DNA of 64,000 nucleotides from a virus: IMG/VR virus record IMGVR_UViG_3300017917_002434, positions 205,731 to 269,730 of that record; one strand, given 5' to 3'. This document shows positions 32,499 through 40,803 of the stretch, piece after piece. The notes below the pieces were generated by a model. That model made no database searches and had not been told where the DNA came from. It worked only from the letters and a program-made list of their open reading frames with translations. The stretch's first letter is position 1, and every line of letters begins with the position of its first letter. Both the position numbers and the translations under genes were made by a program.

Positions 32499-33578
32499 AT
32501 GACAAAAGCATTTGATATTAGTAAATTTAGAAAAAGCCTCACCAAGAGTATTGAAGGTCTTGGTATAGGTTTTAATGACCCAACTGACTGGGTCTCAACA
32601 GGCAATTATGCCTTGAATTATTTGATCAGTGGAGATTTCAAAAAAGGAGTTCCACTAGGAAAAGTGACTGTGTTCGCAGGCGAATCAGGAGCGGGCAAAT
32701 CTTATATCTGTTCCGGTAATATGATCAAACATGCTCAAGAACAAGGCATCTACGTAGTATTAGTAGATAGCGAAAACGCACTAGATCAAGCATGGTTAGA
32801 AGCACTAGGTGTAGATACATCAGAAGAAAAACTTCTTAAACTCAATATGGCAATGATTGATGATGTTGCTAAGACTATTGTTGAGTTTATGAAAGAATAC
32901 AAAGCTATGCCGGAAGAAACCCGTCCTAAAGTTTTGTTTGTACTTGACTCCCTAGGCATGTTGCTTACTCCTACAGACGTTAACCAGTTTGAAGCAGGCG
33001 ATTTGAAAGGTGACATGGGTCGTAAACCCAAGGCATTGACGGCACTTGTTCGTAATTGTGTAAACATGTTTGGTAGTTATAATGTTGGCCTAGTAGCAAC
33101 TAATCACACATACGCTTCACAAGATATGTTTGATCCGGATGATAAGATCTCAGGCGGACAGGGCTTTATCTACGCATCGTCAATCGTTGTTGCTATGAAA
33201 AAACTCAAGCTCAAAGAAGACGAAGATGGCAACAAGATTTCAGAAGTCAAAGGTATTCGTGCTGCTTGTAAGATCATGAAAACTCGCTACGCTAAACCTT
33301 TTGAATCAGTACAAGTTAAAATTCCTTATGAAACAGGTATGAATCCATATAGTGGACTGGTCGACCTGTTCGAAGGAAAGTCTTTGTTAAAGAAAGACGG
33401 CAATAGGTTGAGTTTTGTAACCGTCGACGGCGAGATTCTGAAATTCTATCGCAAAGAGTGGGAACGTAACGAAGGTGGGTGTTTAGATAAAATTATGGAA
33501 GAAGTTTCTAAAGGTACGGTAAAATTAGATTCTGAGATAACTAATAATGTTGAACCCCAACCGGAGACTGTAGAATGA
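32499..33578 (+). CDS. uvsX: RecA-like recombinase UvsX
   Basis: 359 residues. Walker A GESGAGKS (61-68), Walker B VLFVLDSLGML, and SGGQGFIYASSIVVAMKKLKLK with a KTRYAKPFESVQVKIPYETG C-terminal part, as in UvsX. Catalyses strand exchange and recombination-dependent replication together with UvsY and gp32. Overlaps the next small gene by 4 nt (ATGA), forming uvsX-small ORF-uvsY. Confidence 0.95.
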   Translation: MTKAFDISKFRKSLTKSIEGLGIGFNDPTDWVSTGNYALNYLISGDFKKGVPLGKVTVFAGESGAGKSYICSGNMIKHAQEQGIYVVLVDSENALDQAWLEALGVDTSEEKLLKLNMAMIDDVAKTIVEFMKEYKAMPEETRPKVLFVLDSLGMLLTPTDVNQFEAGDLKGDMGRKPKALTALVRNCVNMFGSYNVGLVATNHTYASQDMFDPDDKISGGQGFIYASSIVVAMKKLKLKEDEDGNKISEVKGIRAACKIMKTRYAKPFESVQVKIPYETGMNPYSGLVDLFEGKSLLKKDGNRLSFVTVDGEILKFYRKEWERNEGGCLDKIMEEVSKGTVKLDSEITNNVEPQPETVE

Positions 33579-33820
33579 AAGAAGATATGATTGCCGATCT
33601 TTGGCACGTGATGAGCGAGCACATCCCAGAGAAACAGAAAAAGGATGTAGCATTTGATTTTGTAAATGTCCTCCTGGACTACGGCATCAAGGAATCAGTG
33701 TTAAGCAGCATGCAAGGCATTGATCCTCATCTAGATGAAGCCATTGAATATTCCTTAGATTCTGAAGACGAAGCAGAATACGAGGAGTATGACAACGATT
33801 ATAATGAGGACGATGAGTGA
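33575..33820 (+). CDS. Small acidic protein between uvsX and uvsY
   Basis: 81 residues. Helical N-terminal domain (DLWHVMSEHIPEKQKKDVAF followed by LLDYGI) and a C-terminal Asp/Glu/Tyr tail that could mimic DNA. Overlaps uvsX and uvsY by 4 nt each, so it is coupled to recombination genes. Genes of this type sit at this place in related phages. Function unknown. Confidence 0.75.
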   Translation: MKEDMIADLWHVMSEHIPEKQKKDVAFDFVNVLLDYGIKESVLSSMQGIDPHLDEAIEYSLDSEDEAEYEEYDNDYNEDDE

Positions 33821-34272
33821 GTTGGTACGACAAAGTCAGTAAAGATATTTCTTATATTCCAGATGCGGCACAATTCTATGAAAACGAATTACAGGCTGCT
33901 AAACTAGAATGTAAGATTTTTGGAAATATTGAAAAAGTATCAGCATCAATGCCGGGTATAGTCGAGAATCGTTTTAATCAACTACAAGAGATTGAAGCGA
34001 TTCTCGAGTACCTTAATATCGAACTGAGACGTTTAAAAAGCCAACATTTTCGTAAGTATCTAGAAAATTATCAGCGTAGCCTAAGTTCAAGAGACTGCGA
34101 AAAGTTTGTTGATGGTGAAGCAGATGTTGTTGATTTTGAAAAGATCATCAACGAGTTTGCCTTACTTAGAAACAAATGGTTAGGTGTTATCAAAGCACTG
34201 GATCAGAAACAGTGGCAATTGACTAACATCGTTAAATTACGTGTAGCAGGCATGGAAGACGCCTCTCTTTAA
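33817..34272 (+). CDS. uvsY: Recombination mediator UvsY
   Basis: 151 residues, starting at GTG within GTGA, which overlaps the previous stop. Helical protein with IPDAAQFYENELQAAKLECK and LNIELRRLKSQHFRKYLENY followed by SSRDCEKFVDGE, matching the UvsY family. Loads UvsX onto gp32-coated ssDNA. Ends in a 4-nt tail-to-tail overlap with the first glycosyltransferase. Confidence 0.9.
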   Translation: MSWYDKVSKDISYIPDAAQFYENELQAAKLECKIFGNIEKVSASMPGIVENRFNQLQEIEAILEYLNIELRRLKSQHFRKYLENYQRSLSSRDCEKFVDGEADVVDFEKIINEFALLRNKWLGVIKALDQKQWQLTNIVKLRVAGMEDASL

Positions 34273-34904
34273 TAAGACACCATTCCCCATTTATTTTTCT
34301 TAGCACCGGCGTAATGGTCAGCGTAAGCACCAAAGGTCTTTTTTACCGGATTCCATTCTCTGGTATCTAATCCCACATATCGCAGATTGTGATCATTAAA
34401 TAATTTGTTCAATAGGCCTTGTCCTTGAAAATCATATTCATGTTCTAAATATTTGCCTACTGATTTTTTAGTCTTTTCTATGACATACTTTGGCAAATAC
34501 ATAAATCCAGCGTTGAAATAATATTCTCTAGGTACTCCGAGTATCGCTGCTAACCCTTCTACAGATTTTCCAGGATCGGTAACAGCGTAAAATTGATCTC
34601 CACACATTTCGAAAAGATTAGGGGCATTGTCTTTAATAATATAATCAGAATCGAAATAGATGATCTGATCATAATTTTCAAAATCGTAGAACTTTAATTT
34701 CTGATAGTCTATGTGTTTACCTGCGGCAGGTTTATAGTCGTTAGGATCAGTGACCATATAGTAATCAGCACCACAGCGATTAGCATATCTTCTAGCGTTA
34801 CGTTCACTGATAGCATACATTTCTTGATGAAATGAATATGTTGTTAGCCTATCTGTCTGTACGTAATTGGGAATATTGATCTGAAATATAATTCTTTTAG
34901 GCAT
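34269..34904 (-). CDS. GT-A glycosyltransferase (GT8-like)
   Basis: 211 residues. IIYFDSDYIIKDNAPNLFEM carries the metal-binding DxD (FDSD) of retaining GT8-type enzymes, and the FNAGFMYLPK acceptor region follows. It would transfer a sugar from a nucleotide donor in the cytoplasm. It opens the glycan island and is transcribed away from it, with a late-type box on the minus strand (34926-34933). Confidence 0.82.
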   Translation of the reverse strand: MPKRIIFQINIPNYVQTDRLTTYSFHQEMYAISERNARRYANRCGADYYMVTDPNDYKPAAGKHIDYQKLKFYDFENYDQIIYFDSDYIIKDNAPNLFEMCGDQFYAVTDPGKSVEGLAAILGVPREYYFNAGFMYLPKYVIEKTKKSVGKYLEHEYDFQGQGLLNKLFNDHNLRYVGLDTREWNPVKKTFGAYADHYAGAKKNKWGMVSY

Positions 34905-34925
34905 CTTAAATCCGTTTTAAAACGT

Positions 34926-34933
34926 TATTTAGT
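34926..34933 (-). promoter_or_regulatory. Late-type box ACTAAATA (minus)
   Basis: Faces the glycosyltransferase at 34904; back to back with the plus-strand box at 34936-34943. Confidence 0.55.
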
Positions 34934-34935
34934 TA

Positions 34936-34943
34936 GATAAATA
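34936..34943 (+). promoter_or_regulatory. Late promoter box GATAAATA
   Basis: Followed by a 21-nt stretch with an AGAGGT ribosome site before the ATG at 34965. Confidence 0.7.
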
Positions 34944-34964
34944 CTCAGTTAATTAGAGGTTAGA

Positions 34965-35612
34965 ATGAAGAGTCTAAGAGATAAAATTTCAGATCCGCGA
35001 TATGATAACGAATTTAGTCAAGTGTTGTTATCTGCCGAGCACCATTTTTATAATTTACATAAAGCTCATAACGGAAATTGGCATATGGGGTGGGGAGCAT
35101 ATCTATTCGATGGACGTACCTACGAATACTGTATAGATATGTACGACAAACAAAAGTTATTATATGAAGTAGCAAAAAATAACAAGTCAGTCCTTGAGAT
35201 AGGAACGTATGTCGGTCATTCATTATTATTAATGCTTCTTGCTAATCCAAAATTAAGAGCTACTTGTATTGATATCTCAGATGAGTTCGCTGGTCCGTCT
35301 GTCGAATATTTAAGAAAATCTTTTCCTGAAGCAGATATTGAATTCATTCATAAATCTAGTTTAGACGCTCTTCCTCTGATAGACAAAAAATACGATATGT
35401 TCCATATCGATGGCACACATAAAAATAAAATTATTACCATAGAGTTTCATCAGTGTATAGAAAAAAGAAGTTCAAATATTGTTGATGTTGTTTTTGACGA
35501 TATATATTCTTGTCAAAAATTATTAGATCAAATCAAAGAAAATATGAATGTATTGGAATCGTCAATTCCCGGATGTACATTTTCAAACGGATATTTTAAG
35601 TTAAAGGTATAA
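34965..35612 (+). CDS. Class I SAM-dependent methyltransferase
   Basis: 215 residues. Rossmann motif I VLEIGTYVGHSLLLML, motif II ATCIDISDE, and DMFHIDGTHKN plus VVFDDIYS resembling the Methyltransf_24 group. Such enzymes methylate sugars or small molecules in glycan loci. First gene of a three-gene plus operon in the island. Acceptor unknown. Confidence 0.8.
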   Translation: MKSLRDKISDPRYDNEFSQVLLSAEHHFYNLHKAHNGNWHMGWGAYLFDGRTYEYCIDMYDKQKLLYEVAKNNKSVLEIGTYVGHSLLLMLLANPKLRATCIDISDEFAGPSVEYLRKSFPEADIEFIHKSSLDALPLIDKKYDMFHIDGTHKNKIITIEFHQCIEKRSSNIVDVVFDDIYSCQKLLDQIKENMNVLESSIPGCTFSNGYFKLKV

Positions 35613-35615
35613 AGT

Positions 35616-36515
35616 ATGAAATCTTTAGTTACAGGCGGAGCTGGATTCATTGGCTCACACATAGTCGATAGATTAATTCAATTAGGACACGAAGTAGTCG
35701 TAATTGACAACGAAACATCGCAGGTTCATGATAATTTTTATTATAACGATAAGGCACAGTATCATAAGCTCGATATCGTAGATTACGAGAATACAAGAAA
35801 ATTATACGAAGATGTAGATTATGTTTTTCATTGTGCGGCAGAATCTCGTATACAACCTACAATTTTAAATCCACTAGGTGCCATTAAAACCAATACACTA
35901 GGAACAGGAACTGTGCTACAGTGTGCTAGAGAAGCCGGCGTGAAGAAAGTTATGTACAGTTCTACATCATCTGGATACGGATTAAAAAATGAACCTCCAT
36001 TAAGAGAAGACATGCCAGATGATTGTCTTAATCCTTATTCTGTATCAAAAGTGTCTGGCGAAAAACTTTGTTCGATGTATACTCGATTATTTGGTGTTAA
36101 AACAGTGATTTTTAGATACTTTAATGTCTACGGACCGAGAGAGCCCTTGAGAGGTCCTTATGCTCCTGTTGTTGGTCTTTTTATTAGACAGCATCGAGCA
36201 GGAGAAGCATTGACTATCGTTCCTGATGGAACACAGCGTAGGGACTTTACACATGTAGATGATGTTGTAGAAGCTAATATACTAGCCATGTCTAAAGACG
36301 ACCACGATCATTACGGCGAAGTTTTTAATGTAGGTACAGGAACGAATCATTCTGTATTAGAACTAGCGGCTATGATATCAGAAAATACAAAAATGATCGA
36401 ACCTAGGCTAGGCGAAGCATATATCACTTTAGCAGACAATTCAAAATTGCGAAATGTGTTTGGATGGAAACCTACAAAAGATTTAGAAAGTTATGTCAAA
36501 GAACTGAAAAAATGA
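35616..36515 (+). CDS. NAD-dependent sugar-nucleotide epimerase/dehydratase
   Basis: 299 residues, extended SDR. GGAGFIG near the N terminus, FHCAAES, SSTSSGYG, catalytic Y-SVS-K, FRYFNVYGPREPLRGPYAPV, RRDFTHVDDVV and a NVGTG segment give the UDP-glucose 4-epimerase-type fold. Likely converts UDP- or GDP-sugars for the island's glycosyltransferases. Its stop overlaps the next ATG (ATGA). Confidence 0.88.
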   Translation: MKSLVTGGAGFIGSHIVDRLIQLGHEVVVIDNETSQVHDNFYYNDKAQYHKLDIVDYENTRKLYEDVDYVFHCAAESRIQPTILNPLGAIKTNTLGTGTVLQCAREAGVKKVMYSSTSSGYGLKNEPPLREDMPDDCLNPYSVSKVSGEKLCSMYTRLFGVKTVIFRYFNVYGPREPLRGPYAPVVGLFIRQHRAGEALTIVPDGTQRRDFTHVDDVVEANILAMSKDDHDHYGEVFNVGTGTNHSVLELAAMISENTKMIEPRLGEAYITLADNSKLRNVFGWKPTKDLESYVKELKK

Positions 36516-37093
36516 AGAAAAACAAATATGTGATCGACGAAGCAGCACCACATTTAGGCGGAAATTTGCTCTTCGGTGATGCTAATACATGGGCACCATT
36601 GGCCTGGGAATATATTTTAGAAAATTTTGATATAAAGTCCATGACAGATCTTGGATCAGGATTAGGACACGCTGCTAAATGGTTTACAGACAAATCTATT
36701 GTTGTAACAGCAGTCGATGGGCTGTCTTACAATGTAGACAATGCCATATTACCAACAGTGCTTCATGATTTAACTGTTGGTCCATATACTAACGCAGTTG
36801 ATCTAGTTTACTGTGTAGAAGTAGTAGAACACATAGAAGAAAAATATTTAGATAATCTGTTAACTTCATTAACTCAAGGTTCGTATCTTTTTATGACACA
36901 TGCTGTGCCCGGTCAAGATGGATATCACCATGTTAATTGTAGAGACAGTGATTATTGGATCAATCACTTGCTAGACAGAAATTTTATATTACTAGATGAA
37001 GCTTCGGAAAAAATTAGATCTCTAGCAGCAGAAAATAATGCTATACATATTTCAAGAAACGGAATGATTTTTAAAAAATTATTGTCTGTGTAA
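36512..37093 (+). CDS. SAM-dependent methyltransferase
   Basis: 193 residues from the ATG at 36512, which overlaps the upstream stop. TDLGSGLGHAAKWFTD is motif I, VTAVDGLS motif II, and VYCVEVVEHIEEKYLDNLL motif IV/post. Similar to small phage and bacterial methyltransferases in sugar loci. The 3' end overlaps the convergent UGD-like gene by 15 nt. Confidence 0.82.
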   Translation: MKKNKYVIDEAAPHLGGNLLFGDANTWAPLAWEYILENFDIKSMTDLGSGLGHAAKWFTDKSIVVTAVDGLSYNVDNAILPTVLHDLTVGPYTNAVDLVYCVEVVEHIEEKYLDNLLTSLTQGSYLFMTHAVPGQDGYHHVNCRDSDYWINHLLDRNFILLDEASEKIRSLAAENNAIHISRNGMIFKKLLSV

Positions 37094-37849
37094 TTTATTA
37101 ATTTCTTTTACAGACTCTAGTAATCTCTGAGGCGTACCTATATCGAGTCCGTGTTCTACGATAGCAGCGACGTCTTTAGGAAAACAAGCACCGCCATAAC
37201 CAAACTGTCCGTCGGGGCCCGGGACATCCCAATGACTATTTCCTAGTCTAGTATCATTTTTAGCTATCTCTTTTATTTCTTTCCAGTCTACTCCTACGGC
37301 CTTAGCTAGATGAAACAGATCGTTCATAAACGTAACCTTAGTTGCCATAAAAGCATTAGCCATATATTTGAAAAGACTGGCCGAGGCAATGTCTGTGATA
37401 TGATAGTGTTTGGCCTGTATCGTGCTAGATGAAATTATTTGTTTTGCTCTCTCGCAAAATCGAGGATTGCCACCTATCAACACCCATGTTGATGTTTCGT
37501 AATCTTCGGTAGCATTAGCCGCTGTAAGAAATTCGGGAGCATGTACTAGGTTTGGATATTGATCTTGTAATCTTAGATATACCCCTGGAGGAACTGTGCT
37601 TTTACATATAATAACACCGTCGTATCCTTCTAATTCTTTTAACACAGATTTTACATACGAATCATCACAATGCCCATCTTCCAACATTGGCGTTGGTACG
37701 CAGATGTATACAGCATCGCAACTTTTAATATCTTTTATAGTTGCTGATTGATCTCCCAATTTAGGATCTCTAGCAATAAAATGTTGATATCTGTGAGTAT
37801 GGGCCACAGCTGAACCTACATACCCTAATCCAAAAATTCCTATTTTCAT
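37079..37849 (-). CDS. UDP-glucose/GDP-mannose dehydrogenase-like, C-domain missing
   Basis: 256 residues from the ATG at 37849 (SD GAGAGGA). NAD-binding GIFGLGYVGSAVA, VPTPM, KSTVPPG, APEFL, a central-helix FKYMANAF and the catalytic GYGGACFPKD with Cys. Full-length UGD/GMD proteins have about 390-450 residues; the C-terminal nucleotide-sugar-binding domain is absent, ending shortly after the Cys motif. It may still oxidise as a dimer or have a changed substrate. It has a minus-strand late-type box at 37872-37879. Confidence 0.85.
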   Translation of the reverse strand: MKIGIFGLGYVGSAVAHTHRYQHFIARDPKLGDQSATIKDIKSCDAVYICVPTPMLEDGHCDDSYVKSVLKELEGYDGVIICKSTVPPGVYLRLQDQYPNLVHAPEFLTAANATEDYETSTWVLIGGNPRFCERAKQIISSSTIQAKHYHITDIASASLFKYMANAFMATKVTFMNDLFHLAKAVGVDWKEIKEIAKNDTRLGNSHWDVPGPDGQFGYGGACFPKDVAAIVEHGLDIGTPQRLLESVKEINKLHRQ

Positions 37850-37871
37850 CAAGTCCTCTCTAACCACAGTT

Positions 37872-37879
37872 TATTTAGT
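37872..37879 (-). promoter_or_regulatory. Late-type box ACTAAATA (minus)
   Basis: Directs the UGD-like gene; 14 bp from the plus-strand box at 37894-37901. Confidence 0.5.
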
Positions 37880-37893
37880 GGGTATATTATTCA

Positions 37894-37901
37894 AATAAAT
37901 A
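37894..37901 (+). promoter_or_regulatory. Late promoter box AATAAATA, leaderless
   Basis: 5 nt before the ATG at 37907; no Shine-Dalgarno. Confidence 0.7.
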
Positions 37902-37906
37902 GAAAC

Positions 37907-38674
37907 ATGAAAATTGTTTTAGTTACTGGTGGGTTTGATCCGATTCATTCCGGACACATAAGTTATTTTAAGTCGGCACGTACCTTAGGCGATATGCTCA
38001 TAGTCGGATTAAATTCTGATGATTGGTTAGAGCGTAAAAAAGGTCGTGCGTTTATGCCGTGGAATGAAAGATTGTGTATTATCAATAATCTTTCAATGGT
38101 AGACGAAGTTTACACATTCGATGACGAAGATGGTTCTGCTAAACATTTTATTCAGCAGGTCCGAGCTCATTACCCTGATGCTGAATTGATATTTGCCAAC
38201 GGCGGCGATCGCACAGCAAAAAATATTCCCGAAATGGATGTTCAAGATTCTAATCTACGTTTCGAATTCGGTGTCGGCGGAGAAGATAAAAAGAACTCTA
38301 GCAGCTGGATCTTACAAGAGTGGAAGGCTCCAAAAACAGAAAGACCCTGGGGATATTATAGGGTATTACACGAAGTTACTGGATGTAAAGTAAAAGAGCT
38401 AACAGTGAATCCTGGACAGAGTCTAAGTCTACAAAGACATAAAGATAGAACAGAAATATGGTTAGTAGCCAAAGGTCAATGTATGGTAGAACATTATGGT
38501 CATGCTATACAATCTGATGCGTATCTTGTTCAAACCCCCTTACATACTCACAGCGAATATCATGTCAGTAGAACTGCCTGGCATAGATTGTTTAATCCAT
38601 ATAACGAACCTTGTCAGATAGTTGAAATTCAATACGGCGATCGCTGTGTTGAGGAGGACATAGAAAGAAAATGA
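37907..38674 (+). CDS. Fusion: nucleotidyltransferase plus mannose-6-P isomerase-type cupin
   Basis: 255 residues. Residues 1-~130 are a cytidylyltransferase-fold domain (VTGGFDPIHSGHISYF with HxGH, then NERLCIINNLSMVDEVY). Residues ~143-250 are a type II phosphomannose isomerase-like cupin: ERPWGYYRVL, GQSLSLQRHKDRTEIWLVAKG, HTHSEYHV and VEIQYGDRCVEEDIER. In bacteria this cupin accompanies GDP-mannose pyrophosphorylase; here the nucleotidyltransferase partner is of another fold. Probably makes or shuttles an activated sugar. First gene of a five-gene plus operon. Confidence 0.82.
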   Translation: MKIVLVTGGFDPIHSGHISYFKSARTLGDMLIVGLNSDDWLERKKGRAFMPWNERLCIINNLSMVDEVYTFDDEDGSAKHFIQQVRAHYPDAELIFANGGDRTAKNIPEMDVQDSNLRFEFGVGGEDKKNSSSWILQEWKAPKTERPWGYYRVLHEVTGCKVKELTVNPGQSLSLQRHKDRTEIWLVAKGQCMVEHYGHAIQSDAYLVQTPLHTHSEYHVSRTAWHRLFNPYNEPCQIVEIQYGDRCVEEDIERK

Positions 38675-39366
38675 AAGATATAATACCTATCTTTGTAGGT
38701 TACGATCCTAGAGAAGCGATCGCATATCATACCTGTGTAAACAGTATTATTAGAAATTCCAGCCGCCCTGTAAGCATTATTCCCGTGGCACTTAATCTGT
38801 TCAAAGACTATACTGAAACACATACCGATGGCAGCAATCACTTTATCTATACCAGATTTCTTGTGCCATATCTGATGAGCTGGACTGGTCATGCTATATT
38901 CATTGACGGTGATATGATCGTTAGAGGAGACATAGCAGAGCTTTGGGACCTACGTGAAATGGGCAAGGATGTTCAAGTTGTAAAGCACGATTACAAAACA
39001 AAAATGCCTGTAAAATATTTAGGAGCAAAAAATGAAGACTATCCTAGAAAAAATTGGTCTAGTGTTATTCTGTGGAATTGTAATAGTTTTCCTAACCGGA
39101 AACTTACTCCCGAGTTCGTCCAGCGAGCCACAGGTGCCGAGCTCCACCGCTTCTCGTGGCTAGAAGAAGACCGCATCGGAGAATTACCTAAGGAGTGGAA
39201 CTGGCTAGACGTAGAATACGATTACAACCCCGACGCTAAATTAGTTCACTATACTTTAGGCACACCGTGTTTCCATGAATTTGCCACACAGGGAAATTTT
39301 GCTAATGAATGGCATAGAGAGCGAGTATTAACTGAACACTGCCAACAACATGATATTCTTAAGTAA
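38671..39366 (+). CDS. Glycosyltransferase, GT8-like
   Basis: 231 residues. MKDIIPIFVGYDPREAIAYH is a common start of GT8-like phage enzymes, HAIFIDGDMIVRGDI contains the DGD metal motif, and the SSVILWNC and HYTLGTPCFHEFA segments form the acceptor/C-terminal part. It overlaps the upstream stop by 4 nt. Sugar and acceptor unknown. Confidence 0.85.
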   Translation: MKDIIPIFVGYDPREAIAYHTCVNSIIRNSSRPVSIIPVALNLFKDYTETHTDGSNHFIYTRFLVPYLMSWTGHAIFIDGDMIVRGDIAELWDLREMGKDVQVVKHDYKTKMPVKYLGAKNEDYPRKNWSSVILWNCNSFPNRKLTPEFVQRATGAELHRFSWLEEDRIGELPKEWNWLDVEYDYNPDAKLVHYTLGTPCFHEFATQGNFANEWHRERVLTEHCQQHDILK

Positions 39367-40135
39367 GAACGGTCAAGACGAATACATCAATCAATTCTGT
39401 AGAGCATCTAAAGGAACTCTAGTTAACACAGACAATTTTGATTATAATAGTAGTAACGAACCTATCGTATTGAGAGGTATTCTCAAAGACAAGATAATGA
39501 AAAACTGTTGGAGGGATCAACGTGATTTTTATTACGTAGATACTGGTTATTTTGGAAATGAGAAAACTAAATCTAATCCTAATGGTTGGAAACTATGGCA
39601 TAGGATAGTCAAAAATAATCTACAACACGGAGAAATTATTCCTAGACCAGCAGATAGATTTCTTCGATTTAATAAAAAATTTCAACCGTGGAAAAAGACC
39701 GGAACTAAAATTCTCATAGCTGCTCCTGATGAAAAACCTTGTAAATTCTACGGTATCGATAAAGAGCAGTGGGTTAACGAAACCGTTAACACAATCAAAC
39801 AATTTACAGATCGGCCTGTGGTAGTAAGAGAACGAGCTAAATTAAGAATTGATAGGATTAGCACCGACACTTTAGAGCAGGCATTGAATAATGATGTATT
39901 TGCATTAGTTACATTTAACAGTGTCGCTGCTGTTGAGAGTATTTTTCACGGTATACCAGTTTTTACACTAGCACCGTGTAATGCTGCTAGTCCAGTAAGT
40001 TTACAGGACCTCAGCCATATAGAAAAACCGTATTACCCGGACAGCGATAAATTATTTGCGTGGGGCTGTCATCTGGCCTACGGACAATTTAGTTTTACCG
40101 AAATGAGAGACGGATCAGTTTGGAACATTATATGA
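39350..40135 (+). CDS. Putative polysaccharide/capsule-type GT-B-like protein
   Basis: 261 residues. The C-terminal half (KILIAAPDEKPC, a TDRPVVVRERAK stretch, FALVTFNSVAAVESIFHGIPVF) looks like the donor domain of GT-B/capsule polysaccharide transferases. It is paralogous to the protein at 40790 (shared TDRPxVVR, TxNSxxAVxxIxxGIPVF and final W-N-I-I/H-I-K). Overlaps its neighbours at both ends. Confidence 0.7.
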   Translation: MIFLSKNGQDEYINQFCRASKGTLVNTDNFDYNSSNEPIVLRGILKDKIMKNCWRDQRDFYYVDTGYFGNEKTKSNPNGWKLWHRIVKNNLQHGEIIPRPADRFLRFNKKFQPWKKTGTKILIAAPDEKPCKFYGIDKEQWVNETVNTIKQFTDRPVVVRERAKLRIDRISTDTLEQALNNDVFALVTFNSVAAVESIFHGIPVFTLAPCNAASPVSLQDLSHIEKPYYPDSDKLFAWGCHLAYGQFSFTEMRDGSVWNII

Positions 40136-40803
40136 ATCTACACTTTATAACAAGCATATCAAAAGATTATTGGTTTAATACAGCTAAAAAATGTATTAGT
40201 ACATGGGACTTACCAGGAAAAGTTACAATATTTGTTGAACAACGAGAAGGCGATATGAGTTGGACTTCTGAATTACCGTTTCCTTTTCAATTAGTTTATG
40301 CCCCCGATCTTAAAGTAGATAGATTTACAACAACTAGCAAAATTGCTAAATTTTGGGGTAAATCATGTGCCCAGATACAGGCTGTTAGAGAACGCGGAAC
40401 CGATGAAAGAGTTATATGGATCGACGCCGACGTGGAACAAATAGCTCCGGTAACAGCAGATCTTTTTAATTTTGAATTTGTAGAACCTCTAGCCATGTTA
40501 AACAGCGGCGATCATGAAGATTGTTGGGAAACCGGTGTTGTTATCTTTAATCAACAGTTCGATAAACTGAATTTAATCATGAAACGATACGAAAGTGCTT
40601 GGAATAACGAAGAGATTTTATGTAGTCTGTGGAAACCATATGATGCTCAGGTGTTGGGGTACATTGCCGAGGATCGCGGATATAAAAATCTCTGTAAACA
40701 GCCTTGCTCAAATGCCGATGCCTTAAAAAACAGTCATCTCGCAGATTATTTTACTCACTGGATCAATAAAGAAAACAAAGCAAAACTAAATGAACAAGAT
40801 TAA
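40132..40803 (+). CDS. GT-A-type glycosyltransferase
   Basis: 223 residues from the ATG at 40132 that overlaps the previous TGA. MNLHFITSISKDYWFNTAKK at the N terminus and VIWIDADVEQIAPVTADLF with a DAD metal motif mark a GT-A enzyme of the kind common in T4-like marine phages. A frame start at 40120 is possible but lies within the upstream gene. Confidence 0.78.
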   Translation: MNLHFITSISKDYWFNTAKKCISTWDLPGKVTIFVEQREGDMSWTSELPFPFQLVYAPDLKVDRFTTTSKIAKFWGKSCAQIQAVRERGTDERVIWIDADVEQIAPVTADLFNFEFVEPLAMLNSGDHEDCWETGVVIFNQQFDKLNLIMKRYESAWNNEEILCSLWKPYDAQVLGYIAEDRGYKNLCKQPCSNADALKNSHLADYFTHWINKENKAKLNEQD

